Shown: positions 7,552 through 16,106, numbered from the stretch's first letter. The stretch: DNA of 49,332 bases from JADYZU01 sp964540965 (GCA_964540965.1 CAZIOT010000022.1:1-49332); one strand, 5' to 3'. Numbers and translations are program-made. Notes: generated from the letters alone by a model not told the origin.

Positions 7552-7580
7552 TTGTGGATACCGCGGAATCTTCCTAGCGT
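7552..7580 (+). promoter_or_regulatory. Predicted promoter of pyc
   Basis: TTGTGG 7552-7557, 17 bp, TAGCGT 7575-7580. The ATG of pyc is at 7616 with GAGGA at 7606-7610 as ribosome binding site. Same layout as the lysC and his promoters. Confidence 0.4.
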
Positions 7581-7615
7581 TGCTGCAACTGCAAAGGACT
7601 TCCCCGAGGAACCCC

Positions 7616-10600
7616 ATGCCCGATTTCAAGAAGATCCTCGTCGCCAATCGCGGCGAGATCGCCATCCGTGTGCTGCGCGCCGCCAACGAGATGGGCAAGC
7701 GGACGGTCGCCGTCTATGCCGAGGAAGACAAGCTGTCGCTGCACCGCTTCAAGGCGGATGAGGCCTATCGCATCGGCGAAGGGCTGAGCCCGGTCGGCGC
7801 CTATCTGTCGATCCCCGAAATCATCCGCGTGGCGAAGATGTCGGGTGCCGATGCGATCCATCCGGGCTATGGCCTCTTGTCGGAAAACCCCGATTTCGTC
7901 GATGCCTGCAACGCCGCCGGCATCACCTTCATCGGGCCACGGGCGCAGACCATGCGCGAACTGGGGGACAAGGCCTCGGCCCGGCGGGTCGCAATGGCCG
8001 CCGGCGTGCCGGTGATCCCCGCGACCGAGGTTCTGGGCGACGATTTCGCCACGATCAAGGCCGAGGCGGCGGCGATCGGCTATCCGCTGATGCTCAAGGC
8101 GTCCTGGGGTGGCGGCGGACGCGGGATGCGGCCGATCAATTCCGAGGACGAGCTGGAAACCAAGGTGCTGGAGGGCCGCCGCGAGGCAGAGGCCGCCTTT
8201 GGCAACGGCGAGGGCTATCTGGAAAAGATGATCCTGCGCGCCCGCCATGTCGAAGTGCAGATCCTTGGCGACAAGCAGGGCAACATCTATCACCTCTGGG
8301 AACGCGACTGTTCGGTGCAGCGGCGCAACCAGAAGGTCGTCGAACGTGCACCCGCCCCCTATCTGTCGGGCGCGCAACGGGAAAAGCTGTGCAATCTGGG
8401 CAAGAAGATCTGCGCCCATGTCGGCTATGAATGCGCCGGCACGGTCGAATTCCTCATGGACATGGATTCCGGCGAATTCTATTTCATCGAGGTCAATCCC
8501 CGCGTCCAGGTCGAACATACCGTCACCGAGGAAGTGACCGGCATCGACATCGTGCGGGCGCAAATCCTGATCGCCGAGGGCAAATCGCTGGTCGAGGCGA
8601 CCGGCTGCGCCTCGCAATACGATGTAAAGCTGGACGGTCATGCGCTGCAATGCCGGGTCACGACCGAGGATCCGCTGAACAATTTCATTCCCGACTACGG
8701 CCGGATCCAGATGTATCGTTCGGCCACCGGGCCGGGCATCCGACTTGACGGCGGCACCGCCTATTCCGGCGCGGTCATCACCCGCTATTACGATTCGCTT
8801 CTGACCAAGGTTACGGCGCGGGCGCCGACGCCGGAAATGGCGATTGCGCGTATGGACCGCGCCCTGCGCGAATTCCGCATCCGCGGCGTCAGCACCAACA
8901 TTGATTTCGTCATCAACCTGCTGAAACATCCGCTGTTCCTGAACAACGAATACACGACGAAATTCATCGACACCACGCCCGAGCTGTTCCAGTTCCGCAA
9001 ACGGCGCGACCGGGCGACCAAGATCCTGACCTATATCGCCGACATCAGCGTCAATGGTCACCCCGAGGTCGCCGGCCGCCCCCGCCCGCCTGCCGATGTC
9101 AAACCGCCGCGCCCGCCGGTGAAGGTGCTCGAGGGCTGGCAGGCCGGCACCCGGCAACTTCTGGACGAACAGGGGCCGCAGGCGGTGGCCGACTGGATGA
9201 AGGCGCAAAAGCGCCTTCTGATCACCGACACCACGATGCGCGACGGCCATCAAAGCCTGCTCGCCACGCGGATGCGCTCGCTCGACATGATCGGCGCCGC
9301 TCCGGCCTATGCGACGCGATTGCCGCAGTTGTTCAGCGTGGAATGCTGGGGCGGCGCCACATTCGACGTGGCCTACAGGTTCCTTCAGGAATGCCCGTGG
9401 CAGCGGCTGCGCGACATCCGCGAAAAGCTGCCCAATGTGATGACGCAGATGCTTTTGCGCGCGTCGAACGGTGTCGGATATACCAATTATCCTGACAATG
9501 TGGTGACGGCCTTCGTGAAACAGGCGGCGCTTTCCGGCGTCGATGTGTTCCGTGTCTTCGATTCGCTCAACTGGGTCGAAAACATGCGCGTCGCGATGGA
9601 TGCCGTTGTCGAGGCGAACAAGGTCTGCGAGGCGGCGATCTGCTATACCGGAGATATCCTTGACCCCGACCGCGCCAAATACGACCTCAAATATTATGTC
9701 GGCATGGCGAAGGAACTGGAAAAGGCCGGCGCCCATGTCCTGGGATTGAAGGACATGGCCGGATTGCTCAAGGCGCCGGCAGCGATGGTGCTGATCAAGG
9801 CGCTGCGCGAGGAAATCGGTCTGCCGATCCATTTCCATACCCATGACACCTCGGGCGCCGGCATCGCCACCATTCTTGCCGCCGCGCATTCCGGCGTCGA
9901 TGCGGTGGATGCGGCAATGGATTCCTTCTCGGGCAATACCTCGCAACCGACGCTTGGTTCGATCATCGAGGCATTGCGCCATACCGAACGCGATACCGGC
10001 CTTGATATTGCCGCGGTGCGCGAAATCTCGAATTACTGGGAACAGGTCCGCGCCCATTATGCAGCCTTTGAATCCGGGCTGCAGGCGCCGGCCTCCGAAG
10101 TCTATCTGCACGAGATGCCGGGCGGCCAGTTCACCAATCTCAAGGCGCAGGCCCGCAGCCTGGGCCTCGAGGAACGCTGGCACGAGGTGGCGCAGGCCTA
10201 TGCCGATGTGAACATGATGTTCGGCGATATCGTCAAGGTCACGCCCTCGTCCAAGGTGGTGGGCGACATGGCGCTGATGATGGTGTCGCAGGGCCTGACC
10301 CGCGCGCAGGTCGAGGATCCGGCTGTGGACCTCGCCTTTCCCGATTCGGTGGTCGACATGATGAAGGGCAACCTTGGCCAGCCCCCCGGCGGCTGGCCAG
10401 CCGGCATCATGAAGAAGGTGCTCAAGGGCGAGGCGGGGTCGACCGCCCGTCCCGGCAGCCTGATGGCGCCGGTCGATCTGGAGGCGGTGCGGCAGAAACT
10501 GTCCGCGGAACTTGGCGGCATGACCGTCGACGACGAGGATCTGAACGGCTACCTGATGTATCCCAAGGTGTTCCTCGACTACATGGGCCGCCATCGCATC

Positions 10601-11059
10601 TATGGCCCGGTGCGCACCCTGCCGACGCGGACCTTCTTCTATGGCATGCAACCCGGCGAGGAGATCTCGGTCGAGATCGACCCCGGCAAGACGCTGGAAG
10701 TGCTGCTGCTGACCGTGTCGGAACCCGACGAGGCCGGCGAGGTGCGGGTATTCTTCGAACTGAACGGCCAGCCACGCTCGATCCGGGTGCCCGACCGCAA
10801 GGTCGCCGCCAAGACGCTGCGCCGGCCCAAGGCCGAGTCGGGCAATGCCGGCCATGTCGGCGCGCCGATGCCCGGCGTGGTGGCAAGCATCGCGGTGCAG
10901 GCGGGCAAGAAGGTGCGGCCTGGCGACCTGCTGCTGACCATCGAGGCGATGAAGATGGAGACCGGCATCCACGCCGACCGCGAGGGCATGGTGACGGCGG
11001 TTCATGTCCAGCCCGGCGCGCAGATCGACGCCAAGGATCTGCTGGTCGAGATCGGTTGA
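7616..11059 (+). CDS. pyc: Pyruvate carboxylase
   Basis: 1147 residues, the usual single-chain alpha4 enzyme length. It carboxylates pyruvate to oxaloacetate (ATP and biotin dependent) to refill the TCA cycle. Order of domains: biotin carboxylase (ILVANRGEIAIRV at the start; GGGGRGMR ATP-grasp loop; EVNPRVQVEHTVTEEVTG), carboxyltransferase (TDTTMRDGHQSLLATRMR, with FHTHDTSGAG supplying metal ligands), central allosteric/PT domain, and biotin carboxyl carrier domain with EAMKME (biotinyl Lys about 1113). ATG 7616 is chosen for its GAGGA and because the family begins right before KILVANRGE. Monocistronic. Acetyl-CoA activation is known for the family but not visible here. Confidence 0.97.
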   Translation: MPDFKKILVANRGEIAIRVLRAANEMGKRTVAVYAEEDKLSLHRFKADEAYRIGEGLSPVGAYLSIPEIIRVAKMSGADAIHPGYGLLSENPDFVDACNAAGITFIGPRAQTMRELGDKASARRVAMAAGVPVIPATEVLGDDFATIKAEAAAIGYPLMLKASWGGGGRGMRPINSEDELETKVLEGRREAEAAFGNGEGYLEKMILRARHVEVQILGDKQGNIYHLWERDCSVQRRNQKVVERAPAPYLSGAQREKLCNLGKKICAHVGYECAGTVEFLMDMDSGEFYFIEVNPRVQVEHTVTEEVTGIDIVRAQILIAEGKSLVEATGCASQYDVKLDGHALQCRVTTEDPLNNFIPDYGRIQMYRSATGPGIRLDGGTAYSGAVITRYYDSLLTKVTARAPTPEMAIARMDRALREFRIRGVSTNIDFVINLLKHPLFLNNEYTTKFIDTTPELFQFRKRRDRATKILTYIADISVNGHPEVAGRPRPPADVKPPRPPVKVLEGWQAGTRQLLDEQGPQAVADWMKAQKRLLITDTTMRDGHQSLLATRMRSLDMIGAAPAYATRLPQLFSVECWGGATFDVAYRFLQECPWQRLRDIREKLPNVMTQMLLRASNGVGYTNYPDNVVTAFVKQAALSGVDVFRVFDSLNWVENMRVAMDAVVEANKVCEAAICYTGDILDPDRAKYDLKYYVGMAKELEKAGAHVLGLKDMAGLLKAPAAMVLIKALREEIGLPIHFHTHDTSGAGIATILAAAHSGVDAVDAAMDSFSGNTSQPTLGSIIEALRHTERDTGLDIAAVREISNYWEQVRAHYAAFESGLQAPASEVYLHEMPGGQFTNLKAQARSLGLEERWHEVAQAYADVNMMFGDIVKVTPSSKVVGDMALMMVSQGLTRAQVEDPAVDLAFPDSVVDMMKGNLGQPPGGWPAGIMKKVLKGEAGSTARPGSLMAPVDLEAVRQKLSAELGGMTVDDEDLNGYLMYPKVFLDYMGRHRIYGPVRTLPTRTFFYGMQPGEEISVEIDPGKTLEVLLLTVSEPDEAGEVRVFFELNGQPRSIRVPDRKVAAKTLRRPKAESGNAGHVGAPMPGVVASIAVQAGKKVRPGDLLLTIEAMKMETGIHADREGMVTAVHVQPGAQIDAKDLLVEIG

Positions 11060-11060
11060 G

Positions 11061-11109
11061 GGAAAATTCGCGAATTTTCCAAGGCTTGCGGAATTTCGCG
11101 AAATTCCGC
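11061..11109. repeat. Pair of perfect CGCG-centred palindromes after pyc
   Basis: 20-bp palindrome at 11061-11080 (GGAAAATTCG and its complement) and 22-bp palindrome at 11088-11109 (GCGGAATTTCG and its complement), 7 bases apart. They follow the pyc stop by 2 bases. Each can form a hairpin but lacks a U-run. They resemble 4551-4572, suggesting a small repeat family. Confidence 0.65.
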
Positions 11110-11166
11110 GCCTGCCCTCTTGCGCTGGCCGCGGGGTTTTTCTATCTCACCGCTCACCGGACCGAT

Positions 11167-11241
11167 GCGGGCGTAGCTCAGGGGTAGAGCATAACCTTGC
11201 CAAGGTTAGGGTCGTGAGTTCGAATCTCATCGCCCGCTCCA
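11167..11241 (+). tRNA. tRNA-Gly (GCC), copy 1
   Basis: 75 nt with encoded CCA. Acceptor GCGGGCG/CGCCCGC, D arm GCTC...GAGC, anticodon stem TAACC/GGTTA with loop TTGCCAA (anticodon GCC), T arm with TTCGAAT. Identical to the second copy 214 bases downstream. Confidence 0.97.
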
Positions 11242-11249
11242 GTCCGGCG

Positions 11250-11276
11250 AAAGGCGCCCCTCGGGGCGCCTTTTTC
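11250..11276 (+). terminator. Rho-independent terminator after tRNA-Gly copy 1
   Basis: Stem AAAGGCGCCCC / GGGGCGCCTTT with a tight loop, followed by a run of T to 11275. A textbook intrinsic terminator, so the two tRNA-Gly genes are probably separate transcripts. Confidence 0.88.
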
Positions 11277-11380
11277 GTTGCCGCGCGGCGCGGATCGGAC
11301 CAGCCCCCCACCTTTGCCACCGACCGCGCAAAAGCCGCTTGCAACCTCCTGCGCCAGGGGCTAATCCCCCGCCACGGAGT

Positions 11381-11455
11381 GCGGGCGTAGCTCAGGGGTA
11401 GAGCATAACCTTGCCAAGGTTAGGGTCGTGAGTTCGAATCTCATCGCCCGCTCCA
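11381..11455 (+). tRNA. tRNA-Gly (GCC), copy 2
   Basis: 75 nt including CCA, base-for-base identical to 11167-11241, with the same TTGCCAA anticodon loop. Duplication of this tRNA suits heavy use of GGC codons in a G+C-rich genome. Confidence 0.97.
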
Positions 11456-11463
11456 GTCGCCAC

Positions 11464-11498
11464 AAGGGCCGCCCGACAGGGCGGCCCTTGGTGCTTTT
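11464..11498 (+). terminator. Intrinsic terminator after tRNA-Gly copy 2
   Basis: Stem AAGGGCCGCCC / GGGCGGCCCTT with loop GACA, then GGTGCTTTTGC. The U-run is short and displaced, but the stem is strong. Confidence 0.75.
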
Positions 11499-11531
11499 GC
11501 AGCGTGGACGGGGCCTGCGAAAGGCCCTTCC

Positions 11532-11771
11532 CTAGAACGCCTTGAAGGTCAGCGTCGTCAGCGTGCGTTCGATTCCCGGCACATCCGCCACGGCGGCGTT
11601 GATGAAATGGCCGATATCGTCAGCCGCGGGAATGTAGAGCTTCATCAGCAGGTCGTAGTCGCCGCTGGTGGAATAAAGCTCCGAATGGATTTCCTTGAGC
11701 GCGATGGCGTCGGCCACCTCATAGGTGGTGCCGGGGCGGCAGCGGATCTGGACGAAGACGCAGGTGGACAT
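11532..11771 (-). CDS. Stand-alone Lrp/AsnC ligand-binding (RAM) domain protein
   Basis: 79 residues: MSTCVFVQIRCRPGTTYEVA, LKEIHSELYSTSGDYDLLMKLYI, then PGIERTLTTLTFKAF. This is the C-terminal alpha/beta effector-binding (RAM) half of Lrp/AsnC regulators with no helix-turn-helix. Such proteins form ring oligomers and bind amino acids; their roles are largely unknown. The start is ATG 11771. It lies downstream of the degenerate receiver gene on the same strand, 116 bases apart. It may act as an amino-acid sensor or assemble with a full-length Lrp; this is inference. Confidence 0.85.
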   Translation of the reverse strand: MSTCVFVQIRCRPGTTYEVADAIALKEIHSELYSTSGDYDLLMKLYIPAADDIGHFINAAVADVPGIERTLTTLTFKAF

Positions 11772-11887
11772 GGCAGACCCCGGAGTTGACCCCGCCACAG
11801 AACCACTCCCCGCCGGGCGAGGCAAGGGCGGACCGCCGGGAAACCCGCGCGGCACCCGCGCGGCACCCGATCCGGCGCAGCGGCGCC

Positions 11888-12592
11888 TCAGGACAGGGTA
11901 ATGCGGCGCGCGGCAGCTTGCGGCCGATGCCAGCCGGGGGCGATGTCGTCGCCCATCAGCACCGGCGACAGCACGCTGCGCGGCGCGGCAGCGGGTTGCG
12001 GCGGCGGGGGCACCGGCGCCGCGAAGCGGGCGCTGAAATCGGGCAGCGGCGCGCGGGCGGCAGGGACGACAGGGACGACAGGGGCGGCAACCGGCGGCGA
12101 CCAGCGGCTTGCCACCGGCGCCTCGGCCAGGGGCGACCTTGCCGGTTGCGGTTCGTGGAATGCCGGTGCAGGTGCCAACTCGGGTTCGCGCCCCCGAGCC
12201 TCGGCCGCGATGGAGGGTTCGTGCCGGGCCGGGCCGGCGGTCACCGCGGCCACCGCGATCTGCGCCACCATCGAGGGCGCCGTGCGGCGGCCCAGGATCG
12301 AATAGATCGCCGGGATCAGGTCGAACAATTCCGCGATCTCGTCCCCGCTGCGGTCCGTCACCAGCACCGAGGGCACCGCCGGCACCCGGCAATCGGCGAG
12401 AAGCGCCACATTGTGCGACAACCGCCCCTGCACCCTTTCGCCCAGAATCACCAGGTCGAGCATGTCGAGCCGCACCACCGCCTCGGCCGCGGCAAGGCTG
12501 TCGACACAGACCACCAGAAAGCCGCGCGCCATCAGCTCGCGGGCGACAAGCGCCTGATATTGCGGGTCGTCATCCAGGATCATTGCCTGCAT
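11888..12592 (-). CDS. Degenerate response-regulator receiver protein with Pro/Ala-rich tail
   Basis: 234 residues from ATG 12592 (AAGGAG upstream). Residues 1-120 have the receiver pattern: MQAMILDDDPQYQALVAREL with an acidic pocket at 7-9, then LDLVILGERVQG, then VLVTDRSGDEIAELFDL. At the position of the phosphoacceptor Asp there is Gly (G51 in VILGERV), and the conserved Lys is not evident. The last ~110 residues are Pro/Ala-rich and probably disordered, with no DNA-binding or enzymatic output domain. No histidine kinase is adjacent; hisB is divergent. Function unknown; a phosphorylation-independent docking protein is one possibility. Confidence 0.72.
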   Translation of the reverse strand: MQAMILDDDPQYQALVARELMARGFLVVCVDSLAAAEAVVRLDMLDLVILGERVQGRLSHNVALLADCRVPAVPSVLVTDRSGDEIAELFDLIPAIYSILGRRTAPSMVAQIAVAAVTAGPARHEPSIAAEARGREPELAPAPAFHEPQPARSPLAEAPVASRWSPPVAAPVVPVVPAARAPLPDFSARFAAPVPPPPQPAAAPRSVLSPVLMGDDIAPGWHRPQAAARRITLS

Positions 12593-12667
12593 CGGGTTCT
12601 CCTTCCGTTCTGGAACTGCCCTGTTGTCGCGCGGCATCCTTAAGATTCGCTGAATGCCATCGGGGAT

Positions 12668-12696
12668 TTGCGCGGCAGGCCCGGGCGGGCTATGAC
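12668..12696 (+). promoter_or_regulatory. Predicted promoter of hisB
   Basis: TTGCGC 12668-12673, 17 bp, TATGAC 12691-12696; hisB ATG at 12719 with AGGAGG at about 12708-12713. Confidence 0.4.
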
Positions 12697-12718
12697 GCGG
12701 CCGGAACAGGAGGCGCCC

Positions 12719-13306
12719 ATGCGGACCGCGACGATCACGCGCAAGACGGCCGAGACCGCGATTTCGGTGACGGTGAACCTTGACGGCACCGGCACGCATC
12801 GCAATGCGACCGGCGTCGGATTCTTTGACCACATGCTGGACCAGTTGTCGCGCCATTCGCTGATCGACATCGACCTTGCCGCCACCGGCGACCTGCATAT
12901 CGACGACCACCACACGGTCGAGGATTGCGGCATCGCTCTGGGTCAGGCGCTGGCCCGCGCCCTGGGCGACAAGCGCGGCATCCGCCGCTATGGCGAATGC
13001 GCGCTGGCGATGGATGACGCGCAGGTGCGCTGCGCCCTTGACCTGTCGGGGCGGCCCTATCTGGTGTGGAACGTGACCTTCCCGGCGGGAAAGATCGGCA
13101 GCTTTGACACCGAACTGGTGCGCGAGTTCTTTCAGGCGCTGTCGACGCATGGCGGCATCACGCTGCATCTGGACATGGTGCATGGCCTGAACGCCCACCA
13201 CATCGCCGAGGCGACGTTCAAGGCCGCGGCGCGCGCCCTGCGCGTGGCCGTGGAACCCGATCCGCGGGCGGGCGGCGCCATCCCCTCGACCAAGGGCACG
13301 CTATGA
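12719..13306 (+). CDS. hisB: Imidazoleglycerol-phosphate dehydratase
   Basis: 195 residues, the size of the monofunctional enzyme. It dehydrates imidazole-glycerol phosphate to imidazole-acetol phosphate (sixth histidine step). Family markers: GTGTHRNATGVGFFDHMLDQLSRH (start of the fold), DLHIDDHHTVEDCGIALGQAL (first Mn site) and NAHHIAEATFKAAARALR (second site). ATG 12719 is preceded by a good AGGAGG and is the family start. Its stop overlaps hisH by 4 bases (ATGA), showing coupling. Confidence 0.97.
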   Translation: MRTATITRKTAETAISVTVNLDGTGTHRNATGVGFFDHMLDQLSRHSLIDIDLAATGDLHIDDHHTVEDCGIALGQALARALGDKRGIRRYGECALAMDDAQVRCALDLSGRPYLVWNVTFPAGKIGSFDTELVREFFQALSTHGGITLHLDMVHGLNAHHIAEATFKAAARALRVAVEPDPRAGGAIPSTKGTL

Positions 13307-13941
13307 GCCTTGTGGCGCTGATCGACTACGACAGCGGCAACCTGCATTCGGCGCAAAAAGCGTTCGAGAGGATGGCGGCCGAGACCGGGGGCGCCACGGT
13401 CACCGTCACCTCCGACCCCGAAGTGGTGGCCCGCGCCGACCGCATCGTGCTGCCCGGCGACGGCGCCTTTCCGGCCTGCCGGCGTGCCTTGTCCGCGGTG
13501 CCCGGCATGGATCAGGCGCTGGACGAGGCGGTGATCGGCAAGGGCCGGCCGTTCCTGGGCATCTGCGTCGGGATGCAGATGCTGGCAACCACGGGCCATG
13601 AATACGAACCGACGCCGGGTCTGGACTGGATCCCCGGCGCGGTGCGGCGCATCGACCCCGGACCGGGGCAGAAGGTGCCGCATATGGGCTGGAACGATCT
13701 GGTGATCGACCGGCCCCATCCGGTGCTGGACGGCATCGCCACCGGCGATCACGCCTATTTCGTGCATTCCTGGGCGATGCAGGTGCAGGATCCGGCGCAT
13801 CTGCTGGCCCATGCCGATTATGGCGGGCCGGTCACCGCGATCGTCGGCCGCGACACCATCGTCGGCACCCAGTTCCATCCGGAAAAGTCGCAGGCGACCG
13901 GCCTGCGGCTGATCGCCAATTTCCTGCGCTGGCGGCCCTGA
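13303..13941 (+). CDS. hisH: Imidazole glycerol phosphate synthase, glutaminase subunit
   Basis: 212 residues. Class I glutamine amidotransferase giving ammonia to HisF. Nucleophile elbow FLGICVGMQML contains the catalytic Cys; the catalytic His and Glu lie in VGTQFHPEKSQATG. IDYDSGNLHSAQKAFER is the typical N-terminus. It overlaps hisB by 4 bases. Its partner hisF is about 2.3 kb downstream, separated by hisA and two opposite-strand genes. Confidence 0.97.
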   Translation: MSLVALIDYDSGNLHSAQKAFERMAAETGGATVTVTSDPEVVARADRIVLPGDGAFPACRRALSAVPGMDQALDEAVIGKGRPFLGICVGMQMLATTGHEYEPTPGLDWIPGAVRRIDPGPGQKVPHMGWNDLVIDRPHPVLDGIATGDHAYFVHSWAMQVQDPAHLLAHADYGGPVTAIVGRDTIVGTQFHPEKSQATGLRLIANFLRWRP

Positions 13942-13968
13942 GACCGCCAGCCGCCGGGCATCCCTGCC

Positions 13969-14361
13969 CTATTGCACGCGCACCCAGTCCTGCCCCGAGC
14001 AGATGATCCCGCCCAGCACGCAGCCGCGCAGCCGCAGCTGGTTGCCGTTCAGGGTCATGTTGCCGATGTAGATCTTGTCGTTGGACGGCCGCCAGACGCT
14101 GCCTTCGTAGTTGCCGTCGCCCTGCGGCGCCATGTCGATGATGATCTGCCGGCCGATATTGGGCGAATCGTAGGGCTGGCCGGCCGCGTCGAAGGACGCG
14201 ATGATGTTGCCGCAGACATTGGCGCCGCACATCGCGATCTGGACATGGGCGAAATAGCCGTCGTCGGGCTGGGTCTGCCAGATGCCCTCGACCGGGTCGG
14301 CGCTGGCGGCGGTGACACTGGCGGCAAGGGCCGCGACAGCGGCAAGAAGCAGGTTGCGCAT
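13969..14361 (-). CDS. Secreted DUF2147-family protein
   Basis: 130 residues from ATG 14361 with GGAGGA upstream. An N-terminal signal peptide (MRNLLLAAVAALAASVTAASA, cleavage near ASA-DP) precedes a DUF2147 domain: DPVEGIWQTQPDDGYFAHV, CGANVCGNI, GNYEGSVWRPSNDKIYIGNMTL, LRLRGCVLGGIICSGQDWVRV. Paired cysteines fit a periplasmic disulfide-bonded lipocalin-like fold. Its function is not known. It is antisense between hisH and hisA, so it is not part of the his transcript. Confidence 0.87.
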   Translation of the reverse strand: MRNLLLAAVAALAASVTAASADPVEGIWQTQPDDGYFAHVQIAMCGANVCGNIIASFDAAGQPYDSPNIGRQIIIDMAPQGDGNYEGSVWRPSNDKIYIGNMTLNGNQLRLRGCVLGGIICSGQDWVRVQ

Positions 14362-14460
14362 GGGGTTTCCTCCTCCCAAAGGATGGGGGCAAGCTGCCAG
14401 AGCAGCAGGCAATCTCGCAAGCCGGGATCGGGCGGCGGGACGCCACGTCATGGCGCGGAA

Positions 14461-14489
14461 TTGCGGTGGCCCGGCTTTGCCGCTAAGGC
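14461..14489 (+). promoter_or_regulatory. Predicted promoter of hisA
   Basis: TTGCGG 14461-14466, 17 bp, TAAGGC 14484-14489; hisA ATG is at 14516. It nearly duplicates the lysC arrangement, including CTTTGC before the -10. It implies hisA has its own promoter after the DUF2147 interruption. Confidence 0.45.
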
Positions 14490-14515
14490 GGCGCCAGCGA
14501 CAGGAGGCCCAAGCG

Positions 14516-15232
14516 ATGATCCTTTACCCCGCCATCGACCTCAAGGACGGGCAGGCCGTTCGGCTGGTGCAGGGCGAGATGGACCGCGCCACCGTGTTCA
14601 GCGACGACCCCGCCGCGCAGGCGCGCGCCTTTGTCGCCGCCGGGGCGGAATGGCTGCACCTTGTCGACCTGAACGGCGCCTTTGCCGGCCGTCCGGTCAA
14701 TGCCGCCCCGGTCGAGGCGATCCTGGCCGCTTGCAAGGTGCCTTGCCAGCTGGGCGGCGGCATCCGCGACATGGCCACGATCGAGGGCTGGCTGGACAAG
14801 GGCCTTGCCCGGGTCATCCTTGGCACGGTCGCCGTGGAGGATCCCGATCTGGTGCGGCAGGCCGCGGCCGCCTTTCCGGGGCAGGTCGCCGTGGGCATCG
14901 ACGCCAAGGCCGGCAAGGTCGCGACCCGCGGCTGGGCCGAGGTCACCCAGACCGATGCCACCGACCTTGCCCGCCGGTTCGAGGACGCGGGCGTTGCCGC
15001 GATCATCTACACCGACATCCAGCGCGACGGCGCCATGGCCGGGCCGAACGTCGCCGCGACCGAGGCGCTGGCGCGGGCGGTGACGATTCCGGTCATCGCC
15101 TCGGGCGGGGTCGCGTCGCTGGATGATTTGCTGGCGCTCAGGGACACCGGGGTGATCGCCGGGGCGATCTCGGGCCGGGCGCTGTATGACGGGGCTATCG
15201 ACCTGCGGGCGGCGCTGGCGGCGCTGGCCTGA
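14516..15232 (+). CDS. hisA: ProFAR isomerase (1-(5-phosphoribosyl)-5-[(5-phosphoribosylamino)methylideneamino]imidazole-4-carboxamide isomerase)
   Basis: 238 residues, (beta-alpha)8 barrel. It isomerises ProFAR to PRFAR by an Amadori rearrangement. Visible features: the N-terminal LYPAIDLKDGQAVRLVQG with the catalytic Asp, LHLVDLNGAFAG, CQLGGGIRDMATI (phosphate loop), IIYTDIQRDGAMAGPN with the second catalytic Asp, and VIASGGVASLDD. ATG 14516 is preceded by CAGGAGG. Its 3' end overlaps the opposite-strand membrane gene by 38 bases. Confidence 0.97.
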   Translation: MILYPAIDLKDGQAVRLVQGEMDRATVFSDDPAAQARAFVAAGAEWLHLVDLNGAFAGRPVNAAPVEAILAACKVPCQLGGGIRDMATIEGWLDKGLARVILGTVAVEDPDLVRQAAAAFPGQVAVGIDAKAGKVATRGWAEVTQTDATDLARRFEDAGVAAIIYTDIQRDGAMAGPNVAATEALARAVTIPVIASGGVASLDDLLALRDTGVIAGAISGRALYDGAIDLRAALAALA

Positions 15233-16106
15233 CCGGGCGACGCCAGAGCATCGCCGCAACCGCGGCAAGCCCGCAGAGGGACAGCACCCAGGCATAGCCG
15301 TTGCTGGTGTCGACCGGGCCGATCCATGCCCAGAGAAGCGGCGCGGCAATGGCCGGGATCAGCGGCAGGATGACCAGCGGCAGGTGCCGGACCAGTGGCA
15401 ACGGCGCCGCCCAGGGCCTTGGACCGGACCGGCGCAGCGCGAACCATATCAGGATCAGGACCACCGGCAGGACCGCGCGCTGCGGGCGCGGATCGCTGAC
15501 CGCCATCCATGCCGCGACCAGAAGCGCGAGACCCGGCGCGATCAACAGCACCGCGGCATGCGGGCGCGGCCGGGGGATCCGCCCGATCAGCCACAGGGCC
15601 ACCGCGGCAAGGGCGCCGGGCACGACCAGATAGACGAAAAGCGCGCCAAAGCCGGGCAGCGCCTCGCGCCCGGGTTCGAGCGGCCAGAACAGGCCCCAGC
15701 CGGTCAGCGCGACGCCCGCCGCGGTCCAGATCGCGGCGCGGCGCCCGATGCCCTGTGTCGACAGGCCGATGCCGACGATCCCGCCGCCCATCACCAGCGC
15801 GTGCCAGGCAATCGGGGTCCAGACGATCTGCACCGGAAAGGCGTCGTAGATCGTGCCGACCACGACCCCCTCAAGCAGATAGCCCGCCACCGCCCCGCCC
15901 CAGAACGCCGCCGGCCAGCCCCCGGCGCCGCTGGCCAGCACCATCGACAGCGCGGCCCCGGCACAGACCGAATAGGCGACCCAGGTGATCAGCCAGTCGA
16001 CCAGGCTGATGCCCGGCGGCGGGATGAACCAGAACAGGTTCTCGGACGCCCAGGTGGCGATCAGGCCAAGGGCCAGCGACAGGCCAAGATAACGCAGGGC
16101 TTCCAT
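15195..16106 (-). CDS. Polytopic integral membrane protein, unknown function
   Basis: 303 residues from ATG 16106. About eight to nine hydrophobic segments are visible, beginning MEALRYLGLSLALGLIATWA and including FPVQIVWTPIAWHALVMGGG and VLLIAPGLALLVAAWMAV, ending in a Pro/Arg-rich cytoplasmic tail. No catalytic motif is recognised. It lies between hisA and hisF on the other strand, convergent with and overlapping hisA by 38 bases. Neighbours give no clue to its role. Confidence 0.78.
   Translation of the reverse strand: MEALRYLGLSLALGLIATWASENLFWFIPPPGISLVDWLITWVAYSVCAGAALSMVLASGAGGWPAAFWGGAVAGYLLEGVVVGTIYDAFPVQIVWTPIAWHALVMGGGIVGIGLSTQGIGRRAAIWTAAGVALTGWGLFWPLEPGREALPGFGALFVYLVVPGALAAVALWLIGRIPRPRPHAAVLLIAPGLALLVAAWMAVSDPRPQRAVLPVVLILIWFALRRSGPRPWAAPLPLVRHLPLVILPLIPAIAAPLLWAWIGPVDTSNGYAWVLSLCGLAAVAAMLWRRPVRPAPPAPPAGR

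Noticed and set aside
7574..11005. Long open frame opposite pyc
   Set aside because: Shadow of pyc with the same low-complexity His/Gly/Arg composition; no start signals or domains.
11167..11455. tRNA-Gly pair as an integration (att) site
   Set aside because: Two complete tRNAs, each with its own terminator, and no integrase or partial tRNA nearby.
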